Shown in pieces: positions 34,390 through 47,089 of a DNA stretch of 64,000 bases; position 1 is the first letter of the stretch; each line of letters starts with the position of its first letter. Source of the stretch: Episyrphus balteatus. Its lineage: Eukaryota > Arthropoda > Insecta > Diptera > Syrphidae. The position numbers and the translations under genes were made by a program. The notes below the pieces were generated by a model that saw nothing but the letters and a program-made list of their open reading frames with translations, did not search any database and was not told where the DNA came from. Where the stretch lies: NCBI RefSeq assembly GCF_945859705.1, contig NC_079136.1, positions 80,414,867 to 80,478,866 of the forward strand. Reading direction: 5' to 3'.

Positions 34390-35509
34390 GCCTGAACTAC
34401 ATCAAAACACAAAGTCAAAAAAGTACAAAAAAGTAAAAAAGCTCAAAATATAAAAATCACATGTATATTTACCTGACATCTATTGGAAAAAAAAATAACT
34501 AAAAAAGCTCTTTTGTTTTTGAAGTTTTAAATTTCAAATAAAATTTTTTTTTTAAAGTAAACAAGGGAAGTTGGACCTGGATGAAGTTCGACTTTGAGGG
34601 AATCGACTACCTATATAATTGAAAAAAAAACTACACCCATTAAAATGGTGAGGGAACCAAAAATGAAATGCTTTTTTTTTAATATAGAATTTATTTAAAA
34701 TTATTTGACATTGTATACAAATAATGTCAAACGAAAACGATTTAAATGTTCATATTTCAAAATGCACCAATCCCAATTTTGCAGGCGTTGACAGCTTTTG
34801 AAAATGCGACGAAAACTATCCTAACAAACACTGAGTCATTTGTTGCAAAATGTTGCAAGTCTGAAGTATTTTCGCTTTTTATCCCAGAGCGGCGGATTTC
34901 TCTTTGAATGATGGTTATCAGAAACTCATCCTCAGCTTCTGCAAAATTGATTTTTTTTTACGTGAAGAATTAAAAAAAAAAACTTCAATTTAACAGACCA
35001 TTCGATTCCAAAATCCAAGTCTTTTATGATCCATTCTTTAAACGCACATAAGCAACAAAATAAATGAGTTTCTTCAATTTAAATTGAACCATTACAAAAT
35101 CTTTGAATGTCCCATAATGTATTTAGGTATACAAATATTCTAAAACATTTAATAATGTTATTTCTTGCTTACGGCATTGTTTTCCAGACGTTTTTATAAA
35201 TTTAGCTGATCATTTTTTGATATTATTTTGAAATGACATTTATTTGTCAAAAGAGCTTTTCTTCGCAAAATGACAGGAACTATGTGATCGCAGAGCTACC
35301 TTACGGAAAGGATATACAAAATTGTTTGAGTGTATTTGTTTTTGAAACTTTGTGAAAATTGAAAGCTTGGTCTTGTTCAAGCTTTTTGAATCGAATACTT
35401 TTTTAAAATGAAAGGGAGATATACAAACAAGCTACTAGGGGGAAGAAGAAAAAACATCTTGTTTACTTTTTTGTACTTTTTTGACTTTGTGTTTTGATGT
35501 AGTTCAGGC
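34390..35509 (-). mobile_element. TTAA-type foldback element, unit 2 (inverted, longer)
   Basis: Same termini as unit 1, starting GCCTGAACTACATC at 34390 and ending with the complement at 35509, followed by TTAAC. Its right arm is the inverted counterpart of the left arm of unit 1, so the pair forms a compound palindrome of about 1.78 kb. Around 34203-34565 the two inner ends form a second near-perfect palindrome centred at 34387. It keeps about 440 bp that unit 1 lacks. Confidence 0.8.
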
Positions 35510-35514
35510 TTAAC

Positions 35515-36683
35515 AATCCAAAAATGTGTGTTTTTGAAAAATTTTAAACTTTATATAATGATTGTTATGTTGTAACGTTTCTGTTTTGGTCAAAATCTGC
35601 TGCGTCGTTTACGAGAAATTCATATGTAATTAAAAAAAAATCATGTGTGCAATTCACACGTGGTTGAAGTGAAACCTTAAAACTAATTTAAAAAAAATCG
35701 AAAAAATTAATCATTTTTCTACCATGCCTACAAAAAAGTAAGAATTTTTTAAAGCCAACCACCAACCATGTCGAAATTTCAAACTGAGATTACGGTACTT
35801 CTTCTACAGCTGGCTGGTCATCGGCAACAAATTTTCACAGGTGTTTTGAGGTATTTTTCAAGTTTTTCAATTAAAGATTATATAACTTGTAGAGCACGTA
35901 ACGTTTTGTGTGATATATTAAATGAAAGATAATGCATGCGTATTAAAGTTAAATAAATTTGTTATATGCTCTAGATCAAAAGATATAACGCGTTTAGAAA
36001 AAGAACATCTTTTCAACGTTATCTCAGAATTTTGAATATGAAATTAATTGAAATTTTGCACAATCATAATTTATTTAATTACCTATCTAATGTATAAATT
36101 TCATTCATCTATCTATTAAAACAAAAAAGTTATGATCAATTGATTTTTCGTGTCGCTTTTTCGTTTCATCTTGTTTTAAATCACTACGATACTAAAGAAA
36201 TTTTCACTTCAAAAATAAGTTCACAGTACACATTAAAAGGTAATATCTTTCAAACTGACATTGTTCGCCAAATTGTGAAAACATGACAATTTCGCGAGCA
36301 TACCGTAATTCTTAATTGTTTTAAATTACCGACGAAAACGCACAAAACCGAAAAACCACAATTTTCGTTATTTTTCAATTTATAATTGTTTTCAAATGAC
36401 ATTTTATAAATTAAAACAAAAACAACTTTAATGTTTACTACGATTGAAATATAAAAATTAAAGGCCGACCTGACAGATTGGTGCCCATTTTTGACAAACA
36501 AATTTTGACAACGTTCGAAAGATTTTACCTTATTATTATAAAAAATAGTAAATACTAGCAATATGAAATTAATAAGTATAAACTAGGTTTGATATGAACA
36601 AAATGTGGATAAAAAACGTTCATACTTTACAATTTTTCAATTAAAAGCATTTACTATTTTTTATGCATATGACCCTATGTGTA
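35515..36683. other. Intergenic DNA with a dispersed repeat
   Basis: 35735-36000 (GAGATTACGGTACTTC, GTGTTTTGAGGT) recurs in the same orientation at 46470-46730 at moderate divergence. No gene seen. Confidence 0.6.
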
Positions 36684-37673
36684 AGTAGGGGAGAGTGGGG
36701 CCAAATGTAACACTTTTTTCTAAAATCGATGGTTCTCCTACAAATTTGAAAGTGGGTCAACCAGACCTTTTTTAAATTAAAGACCCATGTTTTAGCTCCA
36801 AGATCCATCATAAAAATTTAGCAAAACATAACGGTAATGTTGAAAAATAAAGCTTCCAAAAAAAAAATCGTGTTGTTTCAACTTACCCCACATACGGGGC
36901 AAAGTGTAACACATACCGGGGTATGTTGTACCAAGAACTAAAAATAAGAGAAAAATACCTTTATTTGTTTATATTTATTTATTTTTAATTAATAACAATA
37001 AAAACAAACCTCAGTCATGAAATTTTGGTGCAAATTTGTAAAAAGTGGAGCAAATCCAAGATTTCCAGAGAAAATTTGACAGTAGTCTTAAATAAAAGTT
37101 ATTCGAATTCATAAATTGTTTTATAAGCTTTATGAATTCAAGTGGTGGTTTAAAAATGTGTTTCCAATTTCAAAATAAATACAAATTCAATTACAAGCAT
37201 TCATATTCAGGGTTGTTAATTATATTAGGTAAACAATTTTTCAGTATAGGTAGGTTTTTACATGGTACAACTTGCCCCGGAAAAATGTTACAACTAGCCC
37301 CAGCATGAAATTTGGCACATAAAATCAATTTAAAAAAAAAAAACGAAACTGATATAGACATAACATATACACGCAATTTGAGCCAAAACACAGTTGCATA
37401 TAACAAAAAAACACTTAGCACTCTATCTTTTTCGGGTAAAGAGGTAGACCAAAAATTAAATTAAAAAAAAAAGTTACAAACATGCATTTTTTGGGCACCA
37501 CTAGTGTAACTTCTCACCCTGTCGTCTAATCTTCATCTGAAAAAAATGTGCCGGTAGATATGCCAAAATTGAGCATTTTTCTCCTTTACGCGTTTCTTAA
37601 TATTGAAAGGAGCATCGCTTTTTTTAGCTGTTAATTCTTACCCCTGTTACATTTAGCCCCACTCTCCCCTACT
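36684..37673. mobile_element. TIR element AGTAGGGGAGAGTGGGGC with internal G4/TGTAAC repeats
   Basis: The left end AGTAGGGGAGAGTGGGGC (36684) is matched by its complement ending at 37673. The terminal word GGGGCnAAATGTAACA is repeated inside at about 36895 and, degenerate, at 36917, and inverted at about 37262 and 37290 besides the ends. No coding capacity. The start GTAGGGGAGAG is shared with the element at 54816-55678, suggesting one superfamily. 990 bp; the target duplication is not clear. Confidence 0.8.
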
Positions 37674-37679
37674 GTGATT

Positions 37680-38046
37680 CTATGGTACAAAAAATATTTT
37701 TTTTATTTTCAAAGAAAGCTTTTATATGTTCGTTAGAGCCGTTTTTAAAAAAATTAACTTTTCTATTTCCGTTATATGACCTGTCAGTTTTGGTCCTAAA
37801 AAAAAAATTCAATTTGTCCTCTAGGGAATCACCCAAAACTGATAACTAGAAATTTTGAAAAAAAAAAATTGCTGAATTAGTTAAAGCTCTAGCTCGAGGT
37901 ACACACAGACAGACAGCCAGACAGACAGACCGACAGAAAGAATTGCCGGTCCCACTTTTTTGCATTTTCCATCATCTTAATGTCATTTAAAATTGTTATC
38001 TCGAGTTCGATTTTTTTTTTCCGAATCCTAAACTTGCCCTATAGTT
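37680..38046 (-). repeat. GTCT-repeat interspersed element, copy 3 (truncated)
   Basis: Minus-strand copy starting with CTATAGGGCAAGTTTAGGAT at 38044. It has GTCT repeats at about 37908-37935 and the block around AACTGACAGGTCATATAACG, then is cut off near 37680 next to the TIR element. Confidence 0.75.
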
Positions 38047-38190
38047 ACTGTGACCATTCGTTACGGTTTACCCGGGACTGTCCCGTATTTCTATAGCTTG
38101 TCCCTGGTTTTTATTTAGGAAGCCTGGGACGTATAAGTGTCCCGTATTTTGTAATTTGTCCCGTGATTGTCCCGTATTTTCACATTCTCT
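38046..38190. repeat. TGTCCCGTATTT repeat stretch
   Basis: The words GACTGTCCCGTATTTC, GTGTCCCGTATTTTG and ATTGTCCCGTATTTTC lie within 130 bases, preceded by GTGACCATTCGTTACGG. This looks like the end of a transposable element (a similar TAGGTGACCATATTGGGAC word is at 60711). The element is not bounded. Confidence 0.5.
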
Positions 38191-39422
38191 GATTTTTGTA
38201 TTCAAAATTTTAATTACTTTGTACGAAAAACAAGAAAACAGTGCTTGGAAAATAAAAGTTGTTTTAATTTTTCGAATAAAAGCATTAGTTTTTAAAAATT
38301 CTTCCAGAAATTTTTTTTCGAATAATGAAAGAGAAAGAACAAAAAACCCAGCTTAATTTCAAAACTTTTAAGGACAGTTGAATTCAATATAACAAAATTT
38401 CAAAATCATTTAAAAAAAATTCAAATGTTAAAAAAACAGCTCTCACAATTTTGATACAACAATTTTTTTCAGTATCGGAATTTTGCTCATCTGTCAGTAT
38501 CAAACGAACAAAATAAAATAAAAAAAATATCTCCTAAACCGGGTGAAAACCAAAACAAACCAAATTGTTCAAGGACACGCGCAATTGTAAAGAACTATTT
38601 TTTTGTAAAAAAAAAACTCATACAAATCGATTTCAAGTGTTTTTTTTTGGTAATAACATTCTACTAGAACTTAATCTAGTGTCTAAAAATCGAAAAAATT
38701 ACGAAATTTAAAATATATTTCTATGCTGTATTTTTTGCTTTTTTTGTTTTGTTGCTTTGTTTTTGCTGGTTTGTTTTGATTTTCGCCGAGTTTAAAACGT
38801 CAAAATGGTAACTGTAAAAAGAAAGAGAAGACAAGGACAGATGTTCGAACTTCCCTATATAAAGTAATTAAAGTTTTCCCTTTCTCGTCGTAAACGGTAG
38901 ACATTGTCTAAAATGTTTTGTTGCGGCAGCGTCACTGTTCTTACCTATAGGTTTATCAATTAAAGTGTGTTTATTGTTTGCTTAGGAGAAATGCACCAAA
39001 TGCTCAGCTAAGGTAGAAACAGGTAAATAAACGCAGTTGTGTATTGGCGATGCGGCTAACATTACATATTACTTTGTTAATATCTCCTATATCGAATAAA
39101 TATGATTTTTTTTCGCTTATTTTATTCTAAAATTTAACATTCAACCACCACGGGGGTGCTTGAATTTTCACGACTACTGTGTGTCGGTGGTTGCTGCACT
39201 GTTATCAAAATCAGCTTACTAATCGATCAAATTCGCTAGAAAATACTTGATAAGATAAAACATATTACAGAAAAAATAAATTTATTTATGTTTTTTTTTT
39301 TTTGTCATTGAGGTTTGTATTAAATATTTCCGATATACTATTTAGTAGCAAATTATTTCTGCTTGACTAAAGGATAAAACAAAATAATAGTAGTTAATAG
39401 TTAATTTATTCTTCACATAAAA
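38191..39422. other. Upstream region of gene C
   Basis: No coding exon seen. 38870-39060 is the least AT-rich part and could hold the promoter or a leader exon of gene C, but no core element was clear. Confidence 0.35.
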
Positions 39423-42400
39423 ATGGTAGTCAAATGTGAATTAAATGGAATTGAAACTTGGTATTCTTCTGGTCAAACAATAACTGGCAAAATATGCTTG
39501 TCACTAGATGAACGGATATTAATTAAATGTAAGTAAGCATTGATGTTGAATTATCCACTATGAGGGGGTTTTTTATGTCTTTTTCATACTTGCAGTCGTG
39601 TAATCAATTTATATTGAAATTTTTCCACTAAAATTTCAATGTTTTCTAATTTCCTCATTATTCTTTTGGAATATTATTATGTTCATTCATGAATTAAGTT
39701 TGGTAAATTTCTTCAATGCCAAAGCTTTATGTGAATGTGTGTAGGTATTTACTCATTAATGTGATTCACTCCGAAAAAATCAAAAAATCAGGTAGTAAAA
39801 TATTTAATCGAAATTGTTGAACCTTAGATCAAAAGGCATTATGGAAGACCTACTTAATATTAACACGAGACCATTTGCGAAAATTTAAAATCACAAGTTA
39901 ACAATGCGTTCAATGTCAATTTTCTTTAATTAATCTTGTAAAGAAAAATAGGAGTTAAATATTTTAAGAATATAACGTCCTGCACACGAGTATGTTTATT
40001 ATTTATTTTTTTTTTTAAATACAACATACATAATTATCATTACAGTTTTGCTCTCTTACATGTCCGGAACTTTGTTTCCGCATATTTTGTAACTTGTGAT
40101 GTTTGGCAACCATATGTTAGAACTAGAAGTATTGTTAAATAGGACACGTATTTTATCGTTGTTTTTAAAATAATCATAATTCGAACTTATTTTTCTTTTT
40201 GTTTAGTCATTTTGTAGAAATTGTACGATACTACATAATAACAACTGTAGTATGTAAATAGGTTAATTTAAACAATAAATTTTTAACTGTTTCTGTGTTT
40301 ATTTATCAATTCTGTAATTATCTCGTCAAATAATTGGATCAGTTTGAATAACTTTTGTTTTGACTATCAAATTCATTGGAAAATGAAAAATTAATCCGTA
40401 CCATCACAGATTAAAATTTGTATTTGTTTGGACGGAGATTTTTTTGAAATTCAATTTCAATTAAGGATTCAGGAGGAAACGTTTTTTAAGTCTCCAGAAT
40501 AAGCACGAAATTTGGAAGACAAATTTGTATTTATGGTGAATATTGATTTAGAAAATATTTAGAGTAAATCATCTTAAATCAAGATTAGGGTGCCAAAGGA
40601 AGTAGGTTAGTAAAAGCTGAAACACAATCACGCTTTGCCGTCGATTTTGACAACTGCCAAAAGTTCAACCATACGAAATCTGTATAACCTCCCACAATGA
40701 CGCTTTTCTTACGTACGCTTTTTTTGACAAACGTAAGGAAACGTAAGAAAGCAAGCAAAAGTTCAACCAGACTGAACTTTTGCTCGCTTTCTGACATTTA
40801 TCAGACATAGTTACAGTCACCCACATTATTATTGCGGCAAATGTGAATAAAAAAAAAATAAATTATTGCAAACCTTGGTGTGTTTTTTAATTTCTCTATA
40901 TAGATTTTGCACAAAAAAACGACATCGAGATATTTTAAATTAAAACAATTTACGTATTAAAAACAAAAAATAATTTAATAATGTTGTAGACTGAGTTTTA
41001 TTGTTAAAAACAATTTATTTTGATTGGTTTTGTTTTTATAACTATAGGATTAAAGAATAAACAAATTTCTATGCATTTTTTAAACACATTAATATCCTTT
41101 TTCATTTTTCCACAATTAAATCAAGATAAAGACCTGGCCCAATAATTTTGTGAGTGACTGTTTTTTTTTTATTTGACAGCAGATTTTTTGTTTCAATCAG
41201 CTGTTCGAAGTCAAAGTGACAGAAGCGCGCTTTGAGGATTTCTCAACGTAACGCGATGACGCGTCTGGCAAAGCGTGATTGTGTTTCTGCTTTAAGATTC
41301 AGATTCCGATATTGAGTTCCTTAACACTGTGCGACGCACTAGGACAAAATTCTGAAAATTGGTGCATTATTTTTTTTTTTCCAATTTACTGCTTAGAAGA
41401 ATGTTTCTACTTTTAATATACAATAGATCTTTGTCAGTAAATCTAACGGTTTCCAAACTTTTAAGGCTTAAGTGATCACTGTTTTTTCAAAATAAAATTA
41501 ATCGTAAAATTATTTCTCTTTTAAATAAATATTTTTTGTCTTTAAAATAAATTTAGTTTGTCTTGAAATACTGGGTTTAAATTAAAACTGTTATAATTAT
41601 AATCAATAAAAAGGGTTTTTAATAAAAATAGCAACCATAATTGAAACGATTTTTTTTTGGAAAACAACCACTTCAGATTTAAGTAAGCTTTTTAAAAAAA
41701 TGCTTACACACGGAGAAAACAGACCACATAGAATTAAGCCGATCGCACCTCAATTTAAGCAGATTTCTGCATGGTTTTTTGCTAAGATGACTTTCACCTT
41801 AAATTAAGGTGACATCACCTTAAATTAAGGTGACAAGTCACATTAATTTCTTGAATGCGCAAATTAAAAAAAAAAAACTGGCAGCCACCGGGGATTGAAC
41901 CTACAACTGTTGGGTTACTAGGCCAGTGCCTTACCACTGTGCTATCTCACTGTTGGAAATGAGTATGATAAACTGCAAGTAAAGCTAAGGTGTGACTATA
42001 GTTTTTTTAAGGTGAACATTCACATTTAAATAAGATGATGTTCACATTAAATTTAACTGAGTTTAAGTGGAATCACCTTATTTTAAGAGGATATCGCCTT
42101 ATTTTAAGGTGGTGAAATATAATGTGCGCATCATCTTATTTTAAGGTGACACTTTTTTCTCCGTGCATATGCTTGCTTTCTAGATCAATTTATCAGAATT
42201 TCATGTTTGTCCTAAGCAAGATTCATAAAAAATTGAATCCGACCGCATCCGACCCCGGTAACCTATAGGTTTTAAAATAATTATGTTTGACAAGTTTGTG
42301 CCTTTTATACTTTTTACCGTTTGATAGGAATTAAAGTGCAACTAAAAGTATTGCTTATACAATTTAATATGTAGGTACTAGATATAGTTTTCTAATCAAA

Positions 42401-44902
42401 AAAATTTATCAAAAGAATGCAAACCATTTTAAAAATCACATTCTCGATTGGAGAAAGGTAAAACGATGAAATTTACTTCAATTTTTCAGTCAGAAAACAA
42501 ATAATTACTGTGCAATAATCTCGATGTAGTAAATCTTTCTGTACATTTGAAAAATGATTTGTTATCTGTTAGTTAGTCCCAAAAAATCTTTCCTCAATTT
42601 ACAGATTAATTTGATTGACTGCAAAAATTGTATTTAATAAATCATTTATTCGATACTTTCTTTAGAAATGATTGTTCAATCGCGTATGAGAAGAATAAAT
42701 GTCAATATGAAAAAAACTATTATTCTTAGGAATAAGCTCTAACTGAGGTTTATCTGACAATTGAAAAATTAGCCCTTAGAGCCCCCGCATACTACAAACT
42801 TTTTACCGTCGGGTTGGGCTCCTTGTGTGCGCACAGGCAGCCGACTAAATAGGAAATTTTACTTTGAAGGCAATTGTGTAGCAAGACAAACTTTTTTTCG
42901 GTAGGGCTGTAAAAGTAACGACAAAATGAGTACCCGCATGTATACGTTACTTTTCATACTTGTACCCGCATCGATAATATCGTTACTCGTTACTTTCGTA
43001 TGCTTCGTATTTTTCGTATATTTCGTATATTTCGTATGTTTCGTATGTTTCGTTACTTTCGTTACTTTCACATGCTTCGTACGTTTCTTACATTTCGTAT
43101 ATTTCATGTATTTGATACTTTCGTATGTTTGGTATTTTAAGTACCTGTATGTTTCGTACGTTGGTATAACTCGTTAAATCAATGTTTTTCATTGATTTTA
43201 CTATGTTTTATGGTGGCTTTTCCCTCAGTGAACGCGTTGACGCTGTTTAGTAAAAGTCACGTTGACATACCTGCGCATCAACGTAATTTAGGACAACATT
43301 GACGCAATAGTGTCAATCGTGTGATAGTCAATGTTTTATACATTGACAATGTGAACTTTGACGGTGAGATGACAGAGAGACTTTGGATTTTTTCTTGACG
43401 CGTTGACCGATTTCGTTGACTACACGGTCATAGCTTTACTTACTTTAAGAAAAAAAACTTACTAACTTTAAGAAACAAAATAAAATAATCAAACCGGATG
43501 TGCGTGAAACATATTTCTATTAAAAATAAACCTGAGCAAATTGTATCTATCTGTTTATTTACAGCAATTTCTTTTAAAATGGATGGATATGCTTTAGCTG
43601 AATGGAATTCTAGTAAAAAGACCGAAGAAAAACCAAAAATTGTCAAAGGAAGAGATGATTTCATAGCTTCTACTACTTACCTTGTTGGTTCTGAAGAATG
43701 TAAGTTTTTATTTGATATTTTTTCTTTAAAAGCATTTATGAAAATTTTTTCCAGCAACGTCAATATTGGTTGCAGCCGGAAATTATGCTTACAATTTTTC
43801 ATGTAATATTCCTGAAAAATGTCCTTCATCCTACAATAGCATGTGTGGTCATATTCGCTACCAAATGACAGTCATTTTAGATTATGGCAATAAGACTGAA
43901 GAAATACTAAAAGAATCTTTTCATGTCATTAAGCAACTTGATTTAAGACCACAATCGTCTACACTGAAAGTAAGTAGGTACATAAATAATAATAATAATA
44001 ACTGTTTGTTAACAATTTATCATAAAAACAATAATTTCAAGCTCCCTGTGGACATGGAAGTATTTGAATCTAAATGTTTTTATGAATGTTGGAAGACTCC
44101 ATTATGCCTTTATGTGAACCTTCCTCAAGGGGGATTTGTTCCTGGTGAAACAATATCAGTTTATGCTAGGCTGATTAATGATGGGAAAATACCTCTTAAA
44201 TCTATTTCAATATCTCTGAATCAAGTCGTCACATTTACTTCAAAAACACCACGTCAGCAAACCTTGTCGGAAAGATACAATATGGTTCAAAATTTAAGCA
44301 GTTTAGCTGGCAACGCACCCCTCCGAGAATTTCTGGAACGTATTCCAATACCAAGTGTTCCACCTTCCACACAGGAAAACTGCACAACTTTGCGAATAAA
44401 CTATGAAGTAGAAGTTTCTGTGGATCATGTGAAAGGAAAGAGGGAAGTTGTAGCTAGAATACCGATAGTAATTGGTACAATTCCAATTGATGCGGATGGT
44501 TCACCTAAAAATAACAACGATAGAATTCAAGTAGAAGTATCAGATCCCAAGGCTTTTGCTACAAGTATAATAAGCTCTTGTTCAATGGAATCTTTGAATA
44601 CAAAGTCAGATTCAAGAACACCAGATGAGGTTATATTGAATGCAAATGGTAAGCAATTTCGACTTAAATTATAATTTCATTCTAATCTATTCGTAATTTT
44701 TATTAATTTTATAGCTTCTACGTCTTTTCAAGAAGCTTCATTCATGTCAAGTACCAACTTAAATAAAAAAGATAAAAATGCATTAAATAAAGATGTTTCA
44801 GGTTTTAAGCCCAAATATCTTTATTATGAATTAAATGAAGACATTGAAATGACTCCAACAACTATGGAAATAACAAAAGAAATAACGATAGCTAGCACAT
44901 GA
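39423..44902 (+). CDS. Alpha-arrestin gene C, PPxY lost
   Basis: Exons: 39423-39528, 43565-43699, 43755-43969, 44042-44648, 44715-44902. They total 1251 bases (416 aa), phases 1, 1, 0, 1. Arrestin_N is about residues 3-150 (CPSSYNSMCGHIRYQMTV), Arrestin_C about 165-300 (GGFVPGETISVYARL, IPIVIGTIPI). The equivalent of PPPSYEEA in gene B reads ASTSFQEA (355-362), so the WW-binding motif is gone. The second tail motif is FKPKYLYY. The linker keeps isolated cysteines (KCFYECW). A 4-kb first intron carries several MITEs. Loss of PPxY suggests the protein no longer recruits Nedd4-type ligases by this route, or relies on a partner. The first exon is assigned by homology and phase. Confidence 0.88.
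40612..41293. mobile_element. TIR element in intron 1 of gene C
   Basis: The end AAAGCTGAAACACAATCACG (40613) returns inverted at 41265-41293 with one mismatch and extends to GCTTTGCC. About 680 bp, no coding capacity. The 70-codon frame at 40585-40797 is read from it. Target duplication unresolved. Confidence 0.8.
41709..42165. mobile_element. CACGGAGAAAA-ended MITE with tRNA-like segment
   Basis: The end CACGGAGAAAAC at 41709 and TTTTTTCTCCGTG ending at 42165 are inverted repeats. Inside, CACCTTAAATTAAGGTGAC-like palindromes repeat four or more times near both ends. A tRNA-like stretch (41880-41955) sits in the middle. The element at 51927-52173 is a second family member without that stretch. 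Confidence 0.8.
41880..41955 (-). other. tRNA-like segment with pol III A and B boxes
   Basis: On the minus strand TAGCACAGTGGTAAGGC (41944-41928) matches an A box and GGTTCAATCCC (41901-41891) a B box, at normal tRNA spacing. The acceptor stem and T stem do not pair and the anticodon stem has only about three pairs. It is therefore tRNA-derived or SINE-head-like, not a working tRNA gene. Confidence 0.6.
42970..43170. repeat. TTTCGTATRT minisatellite
   Basis: About twenty degenerate copies of a 9-10-base unit TTTCGTATG/ATTTCGTATA. On the minus strand it reads as a repetitive K-H-T-K-Y-T frame (42859-43107), which is repeat-born and not a gene. In intron 1 of gene C. Confidence 0.85.
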
Positions 44903-45603
44903 GTAAAAATCCTGAGTCATGACTTGAAAATATTTAAGATCAAACAAACAGAACAAAAAAGAAACTTTGTGGTTTTGAAATGTATGTCCAGTAAAATTAT
45001 ATTCATTAAGGTTTTAAGGAGTACAATTTTTGTGTTAATTGTCTTAAGAAAGTAGGTTCATTATATGTTTTTAAGTTTGTTGAATCGTAGACAAAATTAA
45101 TATCATAAATGTAACATTTTAACCAAAACTAATTAATTCAAATATATGAAGAGAATTTTTTTTTAACTTTTAACTTTTCTTTTCTAAATCTAAAACTAAT
45201 ACAATATTTATTAAAAAAATGCTTATATAAACTCAAGAGAATTTGATTTTGTTTAAAAAAAAAGTGATTAAAAATACGTCATTTTCAACTAGAAAATTTG
45301 TTGTTTTATATCAGAAAAAATGATTTTTGAAATTTTGCTGCATTTCAAAATGCGGTGGGATTAAAATTTGGTATAGGTAGTCCTGTACGATACTTTATTT
45401 TCATTATAATGAATGATCAAAATTCTGTATTACAAAATACTGTAAATTGAGAATCCTGAAACTGAAAACACTGCATGAGTAAAATCATATAAAAATATCT
45501 ATAGAAGTGACCCCGATAGTTTCTAGGACCCGAATATTTAATTTCTTCAGCAATATACTAAAAATCCCTAGAGAGAATGGAGCCTGGCCTAGATAATTTT
45601 AGC

Positions 45604-45740
45604 TGTGTTTTATTTTCTTAGTGATCCAGATCAGGTCACTGTATTTATTTGCAAAACAATAACAAAACAAAATCCTGCTTTTGTTGTAAAGCTAATAAAA
45701 CAATGATTTGATCTGGATCACGAGAGGGAAATAAAACACA
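45604..45740. mobile_element. Short TIR element, TGTGTTTTATTTYC...TGATCCAGATCA
   Basis: 45604-45633 and 45709-45740 are inverted with a few mismatches and an indel (GTGATCCAGATCA / TGATCTGGATCAC core). 137 bp, MITE-like, no coding. Confidence 0.65.
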
Positions 45741-46469
45741 CCTTTGTTTCCAAAAATTTGTTATAAAAAAAGGAAATTTCACTTATACAAACATATGGAA
45801 ACAAATATCGAACAAAAAAAAGAGGTTGTCTGTAAAGCCGGTTTACGGACGATGATTTTACGTGATAACGTCGTCGGAAAACAGGTTGTGTGCTTTTGTT
45901 TAAAATGAGTCAATTGAAGCGTTTACTTTTTTTCAAACAATCATAATTTACAAGAAAAAGCTAAAAGTAATACCTTTTTTATTTTCTCATTATATGTATT
46001 ATTTTTTTTATTTTAAAAAGCTTAAAAAAAAATTATGCAATTTAAAAGCCAAGTATTTCTTCTTAAGAATGAAACCATTTTTAAATTTTTACAATGCGCA
46101 AAAAGTATAAAAATAATTTATTGAAAAAAATCATTTTCATCAAAAAAAGCAAAAAAAAAACATGAATTTTTCTCTTCTCATGTCATCAATTCCATTTTTT
46201 CCCTAACAACCTATAAACAATTTTATACCATGTGAAAGCTTATTTAGCTCAAAATATATATATCGATCAGGTCTATGAGACATCTACAAAAAGAGCTAGA
46301 ATTTTTTGAACTCGATCAAATTTCATTAAAAAAAGCAAAAAAACATTTATTTTTATGTTCTTCATGGAATCAATTTTTTTGAAAAAAATTTATACCATGT
46401 AAAAGCTTATTATTTCACCTTTCATATGACGTAGATATCAGTCTCATTTCAAAAATGCCTACAAGACAA

Positions 46470-46730
46470 GTTAGAGTTTTTTAAAATCAACCATGTGGAA
46501 TTTCCAGACTGAGATTACGGTACTTCCCACACTGGTGGCTGTTCGGGGGGCAAATTATCTCCACTGGTGTTTTGAGGTTTTTCTCAAGTTTCTTCATTTA
46601 ACATTGTGTAGCTTGTAGTTAGTCTACCGTTATGTGTGATACACCAATTGAAAGGTAATTGTATCAAGATGCTCATTAAAGTTTAATAAAATTTCTATCT
46701 GCTCTTGGTCAAAAGTTATAACCTGCGCAC
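46470..46730 (+). repeat. Dispersed repeat, partner of 35735-36000
   Basis: Shares GAGATTACGGTACTTC, GGTGTTTTGAGGT and the CTCTTGGTCAAAAGTTATAAC-like end with 35735-36000, same orientation. Family not recognised. Confidence 0.65.
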
Positions 46731-47089
46731 ACATTTAGTCGTGGTCGTGGTCTATAATTACTCCATATACTTTGTTCCTGTATCTTTAAAAAAAAAAAGA
46801 TAAAAATAAAAATGGATGAAAATCGGTTAAAAACGGTAAAAAAACGTGTTTTTTTTAAATTTGTTTCTTCCGTTATTCAGTCAAAATTCAATAAACGTTT
46901 TAAATTTTTTGCACATGTATGCATAAGGCCTACATATCCTATAAGTTTCACCTGGCACCTTTAGAATTGTCAAAAAAAAATTTCCCTACCCAAAATCATC
47001 ATTTTGTCATAGCCCCAACACGTGTACAACAAAAAAATCAACTTTCTACAACTACGCGTTAAGATTTTAGCCCAAATTTTATCTTTCCG

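Noticed and set aside
41880..41955. Functional tRNA gene on the minus strand
   Set aside because: A and B boxes are good but acceptor, anticodon and T stems do not pair, so it is only tRNA-like.
42859..43107. K-H-T-K-Y-T repeat protein
   Set aside because: The frame is a reading of the TTTCGTATRT minisatellite and lies in an intron of gene C.
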